Assembly: GCF_000331535.1 (NCBI RefSeq) | Contig: NZ_AMZN01000001.1 | Location: 1-64,000, forward strand | Source of the DNA: Fulvivirga imtechensis AK7 | GTDB taxonomy: Bacteria; Bacteroidota; Bacteroidia; Cytophagales; Cyclobacteriaceae | DNA: 64,000 nt | Reading direction: 5' to 3' | In this document: piece after piece, positions 36,449 through 44,968 of the stretch | Layout: the number at the start of each line of letters is the position of its first letter | How positions within the stretch are numbered: position 1 is the stretch's first letter | The notes under the pieces: generated by a model | What the model was told of the DNA's origin: nothing | Database searches by the model: none | Seen by the model: only the letters and a program-made list of their open reading frames with translations | Position numbers and translations under genes: made by a program

Positions 36449-38263
36449 ATGAAGGAGACAAAGTTCATTGAGCAAAATAAGGAAAAATGGTTGAAGTTTG
36501 AACAACTCCTGCGACTTAATAAAAGAGATCCTGACAAATTAAGTGATCTGTTTATTCAAATTACCGATGATTTGTCATATGCACGCACTAACTACCCTAA
36601 TCGCTCCATAAGGGTTTATCTCAACAACCTGGCCCAACAGCTTTTTTATAATATCTATAAAAACAAAAAGGAGAGCAGGAACAAATTCACCCATTTTTGG
36701 AAAGAAGAGCTACCTTCCATTGTGTTTCATTCACGTGTGGAGTTATTCATCGCCTTAGCCGTGTTTCTATTGGCTGCAGCCATTGGTGTGGTATCTTCGG
36801 TGCATGATCCGGAATTCGCCCGCAGTATACTCGGAGATTCGTATGTAGAGATGACAATCAGGAACATTGAAGAGGGAGATCCGATGGGTGTTTATAAAAA
36901 AATGAATGAGGTTGATATGTTCCTTGGCATCACCCTCAATAACGTGCTTGTTGCGTTCAGAACATTTATTACCGGCATTTTCTTCTCCCTGGGGGCCATT
37001 ATCATTCTTATTTACAACGGCATAATGGTGGGCACTTTTCAATACTTTTTTATTGAAAGGGACCTGGGCTTTGAATCATTCCTTACCATCTGGCTTCACG
37101 GCACATTGGAGATATCTTCCATCGTCATTGCCGGTGGAGCAGGTATTGTATTGGGGAAAGGATTCGTTTTTCCCGGTACCTATTCGCGGTTGAGGGCATT
37201 TCAGCTTTCAGCAAGACGCGGGCTGAAGCTCCTGGTCGGAATTGTACCTATATTGGTTTTTGCAGCTTTAATAGAGTCATTCATAACCCGATATACGGAG
37301 CTGCCCACTTCGGTAAAGCTGGCTTTGATATTGGTGTCGCTGGTATTTATGCTTTTTTATTTTGTTTGGTATCCTTTTGTAAAACACCGTAATGGAACGC
37401 TGCAAGGGATCCTGGAAAGTCATTTGCAAGTCAGAAAAACACAGATTCCTCAATTTAAAGGAGCAATCAGAGGTGTCAATGAAATTTTCAGAGATGCGTT
37501 GATCATTTATAAGAAACTTTTCAGGTACTATATTAAACCGGTATTTCTTTGTTCGGTGATATATGTGGGAGCGGCTGCTTATATTTTGCAGAAGCCTGTT
37601 TCTATTGGCTTGATTTCCATCGATGTCTGGGCTTTTGAAAAGCTGTCGTTCCTTATTAATTACACGGAGTTTCCCTCATTGTTTCTTTTGAATACAGCGC
37701 TTTTAGCCGGAGTTGCTTATTGGACGCTTTACAAAGCTTCCGACATCATGATGTTCGAGCTTAATAAAAAAAGGCTTTTATGGGGAATAGTTACCAGTGC
37801 CATTTTATTCAATATCCCGTTTTTTGCCGATGGCTTTTTATCATTTATCTTATGGCTAGCAGTGCTTCCCACCGTATACTATAGCTTGTTTATCTATCTG
37901 CAGGCCAAAAGATCATTTATTTCCGCAATGGGTTTTTTTAAGGGATTCTTAGTGCAGAGTTCGGGTCGTATTCTAGGATTATATTCGCTGCTGTTATTTA
38001 TTGCATTTGTGTTTTTTGTTTTGGTTGATTCCCCGTTTTTTGCTTTCTACCTTGATTTCCTAACCTCCAATTTTGTGCTTGACCCTGATACGACATACTA
38101 TGTAGGGCTGGTGCTCAACGGACTTGTTATTACCATATCTATCACCCTGATTTTACCATTGTTTTTGTATGGTTTTTCACTGCAATATTTTAGCTTGCTT
38201 GAAATAAAGGAAGCAGGTTGGTTAAAGCAGCAGATCGAGCTATTTGGAAAGGACACGGAATGA
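36449..38263 (+). CDS. SpoIIM-like (DUF95) multi-pass membrane protein
   Basis: A 604-residue protein. The N-terminal 330 residues match the stage II sporulation protein M family (FWKEELPSIVFHSR, HGTLEISSIVIAGGAGIVLGKG). The second half adds several membrane segments (about ten in all). The organism is not a spore former by its relatives, so the name is historical. It begins the plus-strand cluster with DUF4129, DUF4350, MoxR and DUF58 genes and overlaps the next gene by four bases (ATGA). Confidence 0.88.
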   Translation: MKETKFIEQNKEKWLKFEQLLRLNKRDPDKLSDLFIQITDDLSYARTNYPNRSIRVYLNNLAQQLFYNIYKNKKESRNKFTHFWKEELPSIVFHSRVELFIALAVFLLAAAIGVVSSVHDPEFARSILGDSYVEMTIRNIEEGDPMGVYKKMNEVDMFLGITLNNVLVAFRTFITGIFFSLGAIIILIYNGIMVGTFQYFFIERDLGFESFLTIWLHGTLEISSIVIAGGAGIVLGKGFVFPGTYSRLRAFQLSARRGLKLLVGIVPILVFAALIESFITRYTELPTSVKLALILVSLVFMLFYFVWYPFVKHRNGTLQGILESHLQVRKTQIPQFKGAIRGVNEIFRDALIIYKKLFRYYIKPVFLCSVIYVGAAAYILQKPVSIGLISIDVWAFEKLSFLINYTEFPSLFLLNTALLAGVAYWTLYKASDIMMFELNKKRLLWGIVTSAILFNIPFFADGFLSFILWLAVLPTVYYSLFIYLQAKRSFISAMGFFKGFLVQSSGRILGLYSLLLFIAFVFFVLVDSPFFAFYLDFLTSNFVLDPDTTYYVGLVLNGLVITISITLILPLFLYGFSLQYFSLLEIKEAGWLKQQIELFGKDTE

Positions 38264-39012
38264 TGAGGATGCGTGGTATTTGTTTATTAATATTTGGATT
38301 AACATTTGTTTTGTCCGGCCTGAGAGGACAGGAATTCGAATCGTTTGACAGGAAGGAGTGGCGTCAGATTACAAAAGATATTGACTATTCTCCCGATGGA
38401 AAGGGGGGTAATGCAGGTGAGAATAATATGCCTCGGGGAAAAGGAAATGCCGGCAAAGGACGACAGCGTGGAGAACTTCAGGATGATAATACTTCGCGTC
38501 CGATCAGCGGCTCTGGATGGGGAACCATCTTTCCTTTCGCAGGTCCGGTTTTAAAAATCATTTTTATAGTGCTGGCGATTGCGGTACTGGTGTTGGTGAT
38601 CAGCAAACTGGTGGGTAATAATATTTGGCTCAAGAGGAAAAAGAAGGAGGGGGATCAGGAGCAAATGGCCTTAGAAGACATAGAGGAAAATCTGATGGAG
38701 TCAGATTTGATGCGCTGGCTACGAAAGGCTGTTGAAGACAAGAATTACCGGCTCGCTCTTCGGATCTATTACTTAATGATCATTAAAGAGTTATCCATCA
38801 AAGGCCTTATAATCTGGAAGAAAGAAAAGACCAATCTTGAATACCTCTATGAAATGCGTGACCATGGCAGTCATTCGCAATTTGAGGAGATTACTGGTAT
38901 CTATCAGTTGGTATGGTATGGCGAGAAGGAGTTAGGAGATGGGTACCTGATCAATGCCAGCCACAAGTTCAAGGATTATTTTCAAGCTATTAACACCCTT
39001 CAGAATGGATAG
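38260..39012 (+). CDS. DUF4129-domain membrane protein
   Basis: A 250-residue protein. The ATG chosen overlaps the SpoIIM stop and begins MMRMRGICLLIFGLTFVLSGLRGQ, a signal peptide. A glycine- and charge-rich low-complexity segment (GKGGNAGENNMPRGKGNAGKG) precedes one membrane segment (about 100-120). A cytosolic C-terminal domain with DKNYRLALRIYYLMIIKELS and WKKEKTNLEYL is the DUF4129 signature. This is a standard member of MoxR/DUF58 clusters; biochemical role unknown. It overlaps the next gene by 8 bases. Confidence 0.83.
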   Translation: MMRMRGICLLIFGLTFVLSGLRGQEFESFDRKEWRQITKDIDYSPDGKGGNAGENNMPRGKGNAGKGRQRGELQDDNTSRPISGSGWGTIFPFAGPVLKIIFIVLAIAVLVLVISKLVGNNIWLKRKKKEGDQEQMALEDIEENLMESDLMRWLRKAVEDKNYRLALRIYYLMIIKELSIKGLIIWKKEKTNLEYLYEMRDHGSHSQFEEITGIYQLVWYGEKELGDGYLINASHKFKDYFQAINTLQNG

Positions 39013-40207
39013 AAAAAAGCTGTTCATTATTATCGGGGCGTTGCTGGTGGGGGTCTTTCTTGTTTTCTATTTTACGAAAGACCGGGACTCCAGGTTCTTT
39101 AGCTGGCGAGAGACCTTACGTATTGATAGCAAGGAGCCTTATGGTGCATTTGTTTTTCACCAGTTACTGAAATCACACTTCAGTGATTCCTTTACCATAT
39201 TGGAGTCATCGTTGTCAGACACAATATCCGGCACACAACGCAACTCACTCTATGTGCTTTTGGGGCAGAGCGGCTACTATCAGTATGAAGATATTGATTC
39301 TCTGATGTCGTTTGTAAATGCTGGTAATGTTGCTTTTATAGCAACAAACGCTTTTCCCTATGATGTCAGTTATGAGATACTTACCGGTGAGTGTGGTATT
39401 ATTCAGTCATGGCCGTCAGAGGAGGTAGAAATGAACCTCGAAAATGATTCGACACGTTACTGGTATACCTACGTGCAGAATCATGAAGCTGCCGACTACT
39501 ATTGGAATTATCTGGACAGTCTGATCTGTCCGCAGCAACTGGAGGCATTGGGACACTTTGAGGGAAGCAGAGCCAATTTTTTGCGGGCTCCTTATGGAGA
39601 AGGTTATTTTTACTTTCATACTACTCCGCTGGCGTTTACTAATTATTACCTTACGGATGAAGAGCACCTGGGTTATGTGGAAAATCTATTGGCTTACTTC
39701 CCGACCGGGCATATTTACTGGGATGAGTTCAGTAAACTTCCTTTTCAGGCTGGAAATGATAAGAATAGTCCGCTGAAGTACATACTTTCGCAGCCAGCAC
39801 TTCGATGGGCATGGTATCTTTTATTGGCAGGCGTACTCATTTATTTCATCTTTTATGCCAGGCGCAGACAAAGAATTATTCCTGTACTTGCTGCTAACCG
39901 CAATACATCAATAGAGTTTGCCGAAACCATGGGATACCTCTATTTTGAGGAACAGAATCATAAGAAAATAGCTGATCATAAAATGAACCTCTTTATGGCA
40001 TTTGTGAGGAACAGGTATTATCTGCATACGAATAATGTGAATGACCAGTTGATCAGAAAAATAAGCCTGAAATCTCATGTGTCTGAAGACGAGGTGCACA
40101 AGATTTTTAAAGAATACCAAAGGCTTGATTTTAAAGTGGAAATATCAGCTAATGAGCTCATTAGATTTCACGAAATGATTGAGTCGTTCTATCAAAAAAG
40201 TAAATAA
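39005..40207 (+). CDS. DUF4350-domain protein
   Basis: A 400-residue protein anchored by an N-terminal membrane segment (FIIIGALLVGVFLVFYF). A DUF4350/GATase-like periplasmic domain follows (YGAFVFHQLLKSHF, SLYVLLGQSGYYQYEDIDSLMSFVNAGN, EGYFYFHTTPLAFTNYYLT), then a second membrane segment near 283-300 and a cytosolic tail (about 305-400). The start at MDRKKLF was preferred over an ATG 17 codons upstream inside the previous gene. It belongs to the MoxR cluster, 17 bases before moxR. Confidence 0.83.
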   Translation: MDRKKLFIIIGALLVGVFLVFYFTKDRDSRFFSWRETLRIDSKEPYGAFVFHQLLKSHFSDSFTILESSLSDTISGTQRNSLYVLLGQSGYYQYEDIDSLMSFVNAGNVAFIATNAFPYDVSYEILTGECGIIQSWPSEEVEMNLENDSTRYWYTYVQNHEAADYYWNYLDSLICPQQLEALGHFEGSRANFLRAPYGEGYFYFHTTPLAFTNYYLTDEEHLGYVENLLAYFPTGHIYWDEFSKLPFQAGNDKNSPLKYILSQPALRWAWYLLLAGVLIYFIFYARRRQRIIPVLAANRNTSIEFAETMGYLYFEEQNHKKIADHKMNLFMAFVRNRYYLHTNNVNDQLIRKISLKSHVSEDEVHKIFKEYQRLDFKVEISANELIRFHEMIESFYQKSK

Positions 40208-40224
40208 GAAGAAAATATAGATTA

Positions 40225-41202
40225 ATGGAAGAAGAAAATATACAAGTAGATGAAAAGCTGGTTCGCTTCAGGGAAAGTGTGAATGCCGTGAGGCAGGAAA
40301 TAAAGAAGCTCCTTGTTGGACAGGATCAACTGGTAGACCTGATGATGGTGTCACTTTTTACCAAAGGACACATATTATTAGAAGGGGTACCCGGACTGGC
40401 CAAAACTATGGGAGCAAAATTATTTGCCCAAACTTTGTCGGTTAACTACAGTCGCATCCAGTTCACACCGGACCTCATGCCTTCCGATGTTGTAGGCACT
40501 TCGGTGTTTAATCTTAAAAATTCGGAGTTTGTGTTTAATTCCGGGCCGGTATTTTCCAATATTGTTCTCATAGATGAGATCAACCGGGCGCCCGCAAAAA
40601 CGCAGGCAGCCCTCTTTGAAGTAATGGAAGAACGACAGGTGACAGTGGATGGCACCACCTACCCAATGGAATTTCCATTTATGATCATTGCCACACAAAA
40701 TCCGATAGAGCAGGAGGGTACATACAGACTTCCTGAGGCACAACTCGACCGGTTCCTTTTTAAGATTAAGCTGGATTATCCAAACCTGGAGGAAGAAAAG
40801 CTTATTCTTAGAAAGTTCAGGCAGAACTTCTCACTAGAGTTAATGAAGACCGTAAAGGCGGTACTGAAGGAAAAGGATATCAAAGAAGCGGGACAGTTGA
40901 TAGAGAAGGTACATATAAAAGATGAGATCCTCGATTATATTGCGGAGATCATCTTTGATACTCGTAATAATGGCGATCTATTCCTGGGCGCTTCCCCCAG
41001 GGCGTCTCTGGCGCTTATGCGGGCCTCAAAAGCAGTTGCAGCCATCAATGCACGAGATTTTGTGATCCCCGATGACGTAAAATTTGTATCAAAGGCTGTG
41101 CTGAACCATCGTATCATTCTCAACCCCGACAGGGAGCTTGAAGGAATGGAACCAGAAGATGTTATCGAAGAGATCATCAAGAAAACTGAAGTGCCCAGGT
41201 GA
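40225..41202 (+). CDS. MoxR-family AAA+ ATPase
   Basis: A 325-residue AAA+ chaperone-like ATPase. Walker A is GVPGLAKT (54-61), Walker B LIDEINRAPAKTQAALFEVMEE, sensor 1 ATQNPIEQEGTYRLPEAQLDRF, and sensor 2 lies in ASPRASLALMRASKA. Members of this family help mature or regulate von Willebrand-type partner proteins; the DUF58 protein that follows is the usual partner. Its stop overlaps the GTG start of the next gene by four bases. Confidence 0.95.
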   Translation: MEEENIQVDEKLVRFRESVNAVRQEIKKLLVGQDQLVDLMMVSLFTKGHILLEGVPGLAKTMGAKLFAQTLSVNYSRIQFTPDLMPSDVVGTSVFNLKNSEFVFNSGPVFSNIVLIDEINRAPAKTQAALFEVMEERQVTVDGTTYPMEFPFMIIATQNPIEQEGTYRLPEAQLDRFLFKIKLDYPNLEEEKLILRKFRQNFSLELMKTVKAVLKEKDIKEAGQLIEKVHIKDEILDYIAEIIFDTRNNGDLFLGASPRASLALMRASKAVAAINARDFVIPDDVKFVSKAVLNHRIILNPDRELEGMEPEDVIEEIIKKTEVPR

Positions 41203-42530
41203 TAAAACTACGCAACTTGTATCTGCCTTCCAGATTCTTTTACCTACTGGGAGGCATCATTTTCATATTTGTACTGGGCTTTGTATGGCCAGTATTTTTG
41301 GCTATTGGCCAAACAACTTTACTGGCACTGGCAGCTACACTGATCGTGGATGTTCTGCTGCTATATAACAAATCGCTGAAGCTGAGGTGTGTGCGGATTA
41401 CCTCAAGGCTTATGTCGCTTGGAAATGAAAATGAGGTGAAGTTGAGAATAGCAAGTGCCGCTGGTATTCCTCTTATTATTGATGCGGTAGATGAATTGCC
41501 CTACCAACTCCAACAGCGAGATTTTCGGCTGAAGTTTATGATCAATCCCGGAGAAAGAAAGCTATTGGTATATCATGTGCGGCCATTGGTGAGGGGAGTC
41601 TATAATTTTGGCCGCCTGCATCTGTTTTTGTCTTCTGCAATCGGTTTAATACAAAGAAGGTTATCGTTTGAAATTCAGCAGGATATTGCGGTGTATCCCT
41701 CTATCATGGACATGAAGAAGTACGAGCTGAGATCTGCCATGAGCGCCACCGCTAACTTTGGAATCAAAAAGATCAGAAGGATAGGGCATAGTTATGAATT
41801 TGAGCAGATCAAGGAATATACCAGAGGCGATGACTATAAAAGTATGAACTGGAAGGCTACGTCACGGATCAATAAGCTGATGGTAAATAGCTACACAGAT
41901 GAGAAGGCCCAGCAGGTGTACTGCCTGATCGATAAGAGTCGTTATATGAAAATGCCTTTTAATGGTCTCAGCTTACTTGACTATTCGATTAACTCGAGTT
42001 TAGTTATTGCGAATACATCGCTTCAGAAGCAGGATAAGGCGGGATTGATCACTTTTTCGGACCGGGTGGAAAGTATGATTCGGGCCGATAGAAATCGCAA
42101 TCAGCTTAAACTGATACTCGAAACTTTATACAAAGAGGAGGAGTCGATGCTGGATGCTAATTATGAAAAGATGTACCCTGCCCTGCAGCGAACGCTTAGA
42201 AGCAGAAGTCTTATATTCCTGTTTACCAATTTTGAGAGTGTGCATTCTTTGGAACGGGTATTGCCTGCTCTTAGAAAGATCAATAAATCGCATTTGTTGG
42301 TCGTCATAGTATTTGAGAATAAGGAGTTGATAGAATACTACAATGCTGAGAAGAAATCCCTCAAAGACATCTATTACAAAACAATTGCTCACAAGCTGGC
42401 TGCTGATCGGGAGCAAATAGCCAACGAGCTTCGGCACTATGGCATTCAATACATCTTTACCCGCCCTGAGCATTTGTCTATCAATGCCATTAATAAATAC
42501 CTGGAATTAAAGAGTAGGGGCATGATATAA
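41199..42530 (+). CDS. DUF58-domain protein (VWA-like)
   Basis: A 443-residue protein with a GTG start overlapping the MoxR stop. Two membrane segments lie near 12-50. The DUF58 signature is YEFEQIKEYTRGDDYKSMNWKATSR, followed by a VWA-like fold (VYCLIDKSRYMKMP, LLDYSINSSLVIANTSLQKQDKAGLITFSD) with a partly degenerate metal site (DKSR where DxSxS is classical). It is presumed to be the client or target of the MoxR ATPase and ends the cluster. No terminator is obvious. Confidence 0.92.
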   Translation: MIKLRNLYLPSRFFYLLGGIIFIFVLGFVWPVFLAIGQTTLLALAATLIVDVLLLYNKSLKLRCVRITSRLMSLGNENEVKLRIASAAGIPLIIDAVDELPYQLQQRDFRLKFMINPGERKLLVYHVRPLVRGVYNFGRLHLFLSSAIGLIQRRLSFEIQQDIAVYPSIMDMKKYELRSAMSATANFGIKKIRRIGHSYEFEQIKEYTRGDDYKSMNWKATSRINKLMVNSYTDEKAQQVYCLIDKSRYMKMPFNGLSLLDYSINSSLVIANTSLQKQDKAGLITFSDRVESMIRADRNRNQLKLILETLYKEEESMLDANYEKMYPALQRTLRSRSLIFLFTNFESVHSLERVLPALRKINKSHLLVVIVFENKELIEYYNAEKKSLKDIYYKTIAHKLAADREQIANELRHYGIQYIFTRPEHLSINAINKYLELKSRGMI

Positions 42531-42648
42531 AGTTTCACACTATCGTATATTTCTCATTTTCAGAGATCAAATGACTTTTTGCACCTAACTATCCAAGGTT
42601 GTGATTGTTATTAGAAAAAATAATAATTCAATAAATCAAGGATATACT

Positions 42649-43095
42649 ATGGAAGCAAAGGTAGCTAGTGAAATAAAAGAGATATTTGAAGTGCTTAACG
42701 AAAGGATCAAGGGCTATGAAAAAGCTTTTAACAATGCTGAGGCTCCTGAAATTAAGTCCATATTTGAGAAATATATGCTCCAGTCGATAAGCTTTGAAGA
42801 AGAGCTGAGGCCATTTTCAACCAAACGTCCCGAAGACGCGGGTACACGAGTGGTTGGTGATGTCTGGAGGTTCTGGATGGACATAAAAAAAGCACTGTCA
42901 GCCAATACCGATGAAGCTATGATCAATGCTTCAATTACCGGTGAAGAGGCGGCAATTGACAAATACCAGCATGTGTTAAGGGATCCGGATCTCTCTTCTA
43001 ACCTAAGAGAGCGCCTGGAGCAGCAGTTGATCGAACTTCGTGGCGCTCACGGCAACTTATGCCGTTTGAGGGATCTTGTAAAAGAGTCGCATTAG
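42649..43095 (+). CDS. PA2169-family (DUF2383) four-helix-bundle protein
   Basis: A 148-residue soluble all-helical protein: SEIKEIFEVLNERIKGYEKAFNNA, EIKSIFEKYMLQSISFEEELRPF, VWRFWMDIKKALS and EEAAIDKYQHVLRDPDLSSNLRERLEQQ. This is the pattern of PA2169 proteins, ferritin-like bundles induced by stress. The glutamates and the central Tyr could bind a metal, which is not shown. The ATG giving MEAKVASE is preferred over a GTG 16 codons upstream. Single gene, followed by a repeat-filled interval. Confidence 0.85.
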   Translation: MEAKVASEIKEIFEVLNERIKGYEKAFNNAEAPEIKSIFEKYMLQSISFEEELRPFSTKRPEDAGTRVVGDVWRFWMDIKKALSANTDEAMINASITGEEAAIDKYQHVLRDPDLSSNLRERLEQQLIELRGAHGNLCRLRDLVKESH

Positions 43096-43787
43096 AGAGA
43101 AGTCCGAAGTCCGAAGTCTGAAGTAAAGAAGTGCAAAACTGGTCGGATGAGCATGTTTTTAAAACAAGTCTCATCGGGTGAATGATTTTTGAAAGTCGGA
43201 AGACGGAAATTGGAAGAACCTGAATAGAAGACGGTGATCGGTAATGCGAAACCTGTGAGTTTTTATATACGCGCTCATTCTCCTCCTTCGGAGATACAGA
43301 GGTGGATTGACGCTTAGCGCTTAGCGCCCGGCTCCACGCTCTACCACCTCCGTCCTTCGGACACCTCCGCCAGCGGAGGACAGTGACGGATGTAAGAAGT
43401 GCAAAACTGATCGGATGAGCATGTTTTTAAAACAAGTCTCATCGGGTGAATGATGACTATAATGAGGTAGCCTTAAAAAAATAATCCGGCCGCAGAAGCC
43501 GGATTATCAAACATTAGGAATTAGATTAACTTAATGGAGAATATTTTCTTCAACTTTTCTTAAATCACCATATACAAAAGATGTTCCTTTATTTTAAACT
43601 GCTTCAATGCTTAAAATTTAGCCGTTTGAAGCATCTACTTCTTCATGTAATCCCCAAATAACCTCAAAAATGTGGAGAAATATTCTCAAAATTGCACAAA
43701 GGCATGATGCCGTTATTTAGAAATTGTTACTGAAAACAGGGAATCAGTTTGAAGCCCCTTAACAATCTTTTACATTTCGGTTCCTGT
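43096..43787. repeat. gene-free interval with direct and inverted repeats
   Basis: This 692-bp interval has no gene. A 61-bp direct repeat (43126-43186 and 43394-43454, one mismatch) begins AAGAAGTGCAAAACTG and contains a GATGAG/CTCATC hairpin. Between the copies, 43330-43385 is the inverse of the 56-bp block at 13251-13306. Tandem CGAAGTC-type heptamers occur at 43101-43122 and GCTTAGC at 43311-43325. The last 280 bases are AT-rich and, apart from a minus-strand terminator, empty. Confidence 0.8.
43474..43507 (-). terminator. minus-strand rho-independent terminator
   Basis: Read on the minus strand, ATAATCCGGC and GCCGGATTAT form a 10-bp perfect stem with a 7-base loop, followed by TTTTTTT. 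It is about 280 bases beyond the cydB stop and probably ends the cyd transcript. Confidence 0.8.
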
Positions 43788-44804
43788 TCACACAGTTTCC
43801 CTGGTATTCTCCTTTTGAAACTTATAGATAAGATAAAACAGAGCAGGCAGGATGAACAGGCTCCCCATTATTAAAGCCCAGCCCAAGCCATCTACCGGGC
43901 CCTTGTTTGCTGCGGCATCCAGCAGAGACAGGTTGTCGCCATTGCTGGTTACGACAAAGTCAGGAAAATAAAGATAGCTCACTGCAAAAAGTATCATCGT
44001 AATTTGGAATCCAGCAGTGAGCCTGATCCTGACTTTGCTTCTGCGCTTGAGGAACTGCCATAGCAGGATCAGAGAAAGTGTGGCTGCTATAAGTGCCGTT
44101 AACGTCACCGGTTGACTGATAAGCTCTCTCATAAGCTTTAATCCCTCTATTTCCGCAGCTATGAATACCAACCCACCTGTAGTAACTGTGGTAATGTTAA
44201 AAAGACGCGATTTTCTGATGAAAACGGTTTTCATTGCCTCATCTTTTGTTTCACCCGTTAAGTAAATGGCAGCCAGGAACCCACAAATGGAAACAGTAAA
44301 TAGTCCTACGGCAAACGAAAAATAATTTATCCATGTCCAGATGTAGCCTTCGCTGAAAGTTTGGGCTTCAGGGTCAATATTCCCCGCAAGTAAGGAACCT
44401 GCTATTATTCCCAGAAATAACGGAGTGATGAAGCTGGAATAAGTAAATATAAAGTTGTAGACCTGTTGCATGTCATCCTTCACCGCATCGTAATGGCGAA
44501 AAATAAATGCCGTACCTCTTCCAATAATACCGAAAAGCATTAATAGCAGAGGGATGTGCAGGTGGACGGAAAGAATGCTGTAGATAGCCGGAAATCCTAC
44601 AAACAGGATAACAATAACTATGATCAGCCACATGTGGTTGGCCTCCCAGATAGGGCCTATAGTTTTGTAGGTGAGTGTTCTTACTTGCGTACGCACTTTG
44701 CCTCCGGATGTCAGTTCAATAATGCCGGCTCCGAAATCAGCTCCCCCAAACAAGATGTAGAGGAGTATGGAAAGGTATAAAAAAGCTATTACAACGTATA
44801 TCAT
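43788..44804 (-). CDS. cydB: cytochrome bd quinol oxidase subunit II
   Basis: A 338-residue eight- to nine-helix membrane protein, the second core subunit of the high-affinity bd oxidase. The N terminus has the subunit-II signature FGGADFGAGIIEL, and TIGPIWEANHMWLI follows at 47-60. The complex oxidises quinol and reduces O2 at low oxygen without pumping protons. It lies downstream of cydA but is separated from it by the 148-bp family-1 repeat copy D instead of the short gap usual for cydAB. Confidence 0.94.
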   Translation of the reverse strand: MIYVVIAFLYLSILLYILFGGADFGAGIIELTSGGKVRTQVRTLTYKTIGPIWEANHMWLIIVIVILFVGFPAIYSILSVHLHIPLLLMLFGIIGRGTAFIFRHYDAVKDDMQQVYNFIFTYSSFITPLFLGIIAGSLLAGNIDPEAQTFSEGYIWTWINYFSFAVGLFTVSICGFLAAIYLTGETKDEAMKTVFIRKSRLFNITTVTTGGLVFIAAEIEGLKLMRELISQPVTLTALIAATLSLILLWQFLKRRSKVRIRLTAGFQITMILFAVSYLYFPDFVVTSNGDNLSLLDAAANKGPVDGLGWALIMGSLFILPALFYLIYKFQKENTRETV

Positions 44805-44820
44805 ACAAAAGATGGATTAG

Positions 44821-44968
44821 TAGTGTCTCTAAGAAAACGTCAATGTCTGCGTTTCGTTTGTCCCAAAAATGCTCTCGTACCTCAGTACGCTCCGCTTTTT
44901 GTGACTTCGTCCGGCACTTTGTCGGGAATGTTTTCTTAAAGCCACTTAGAGTTTTCTTACCAACACTA
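44821..44968. mobile_element. family-1 MITE-like element, copy D (between cydA and cydB)
   Basis: A 148-bp copy with ends TAGTGTCTCTAAGAAA (left) and, read inward from the right, TAGTGTTGGTAAGAAA, followed by the subterminal block CTCTAAGTGGCTTTAAGAAA shared with copies A and E. The TAG of its right end, read on the minus strand, is the stop codon of cydA. It occupies nearly the whole cydA-cydB gap, leaving 16 bases before the cydB start. Confidence 0.85.
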
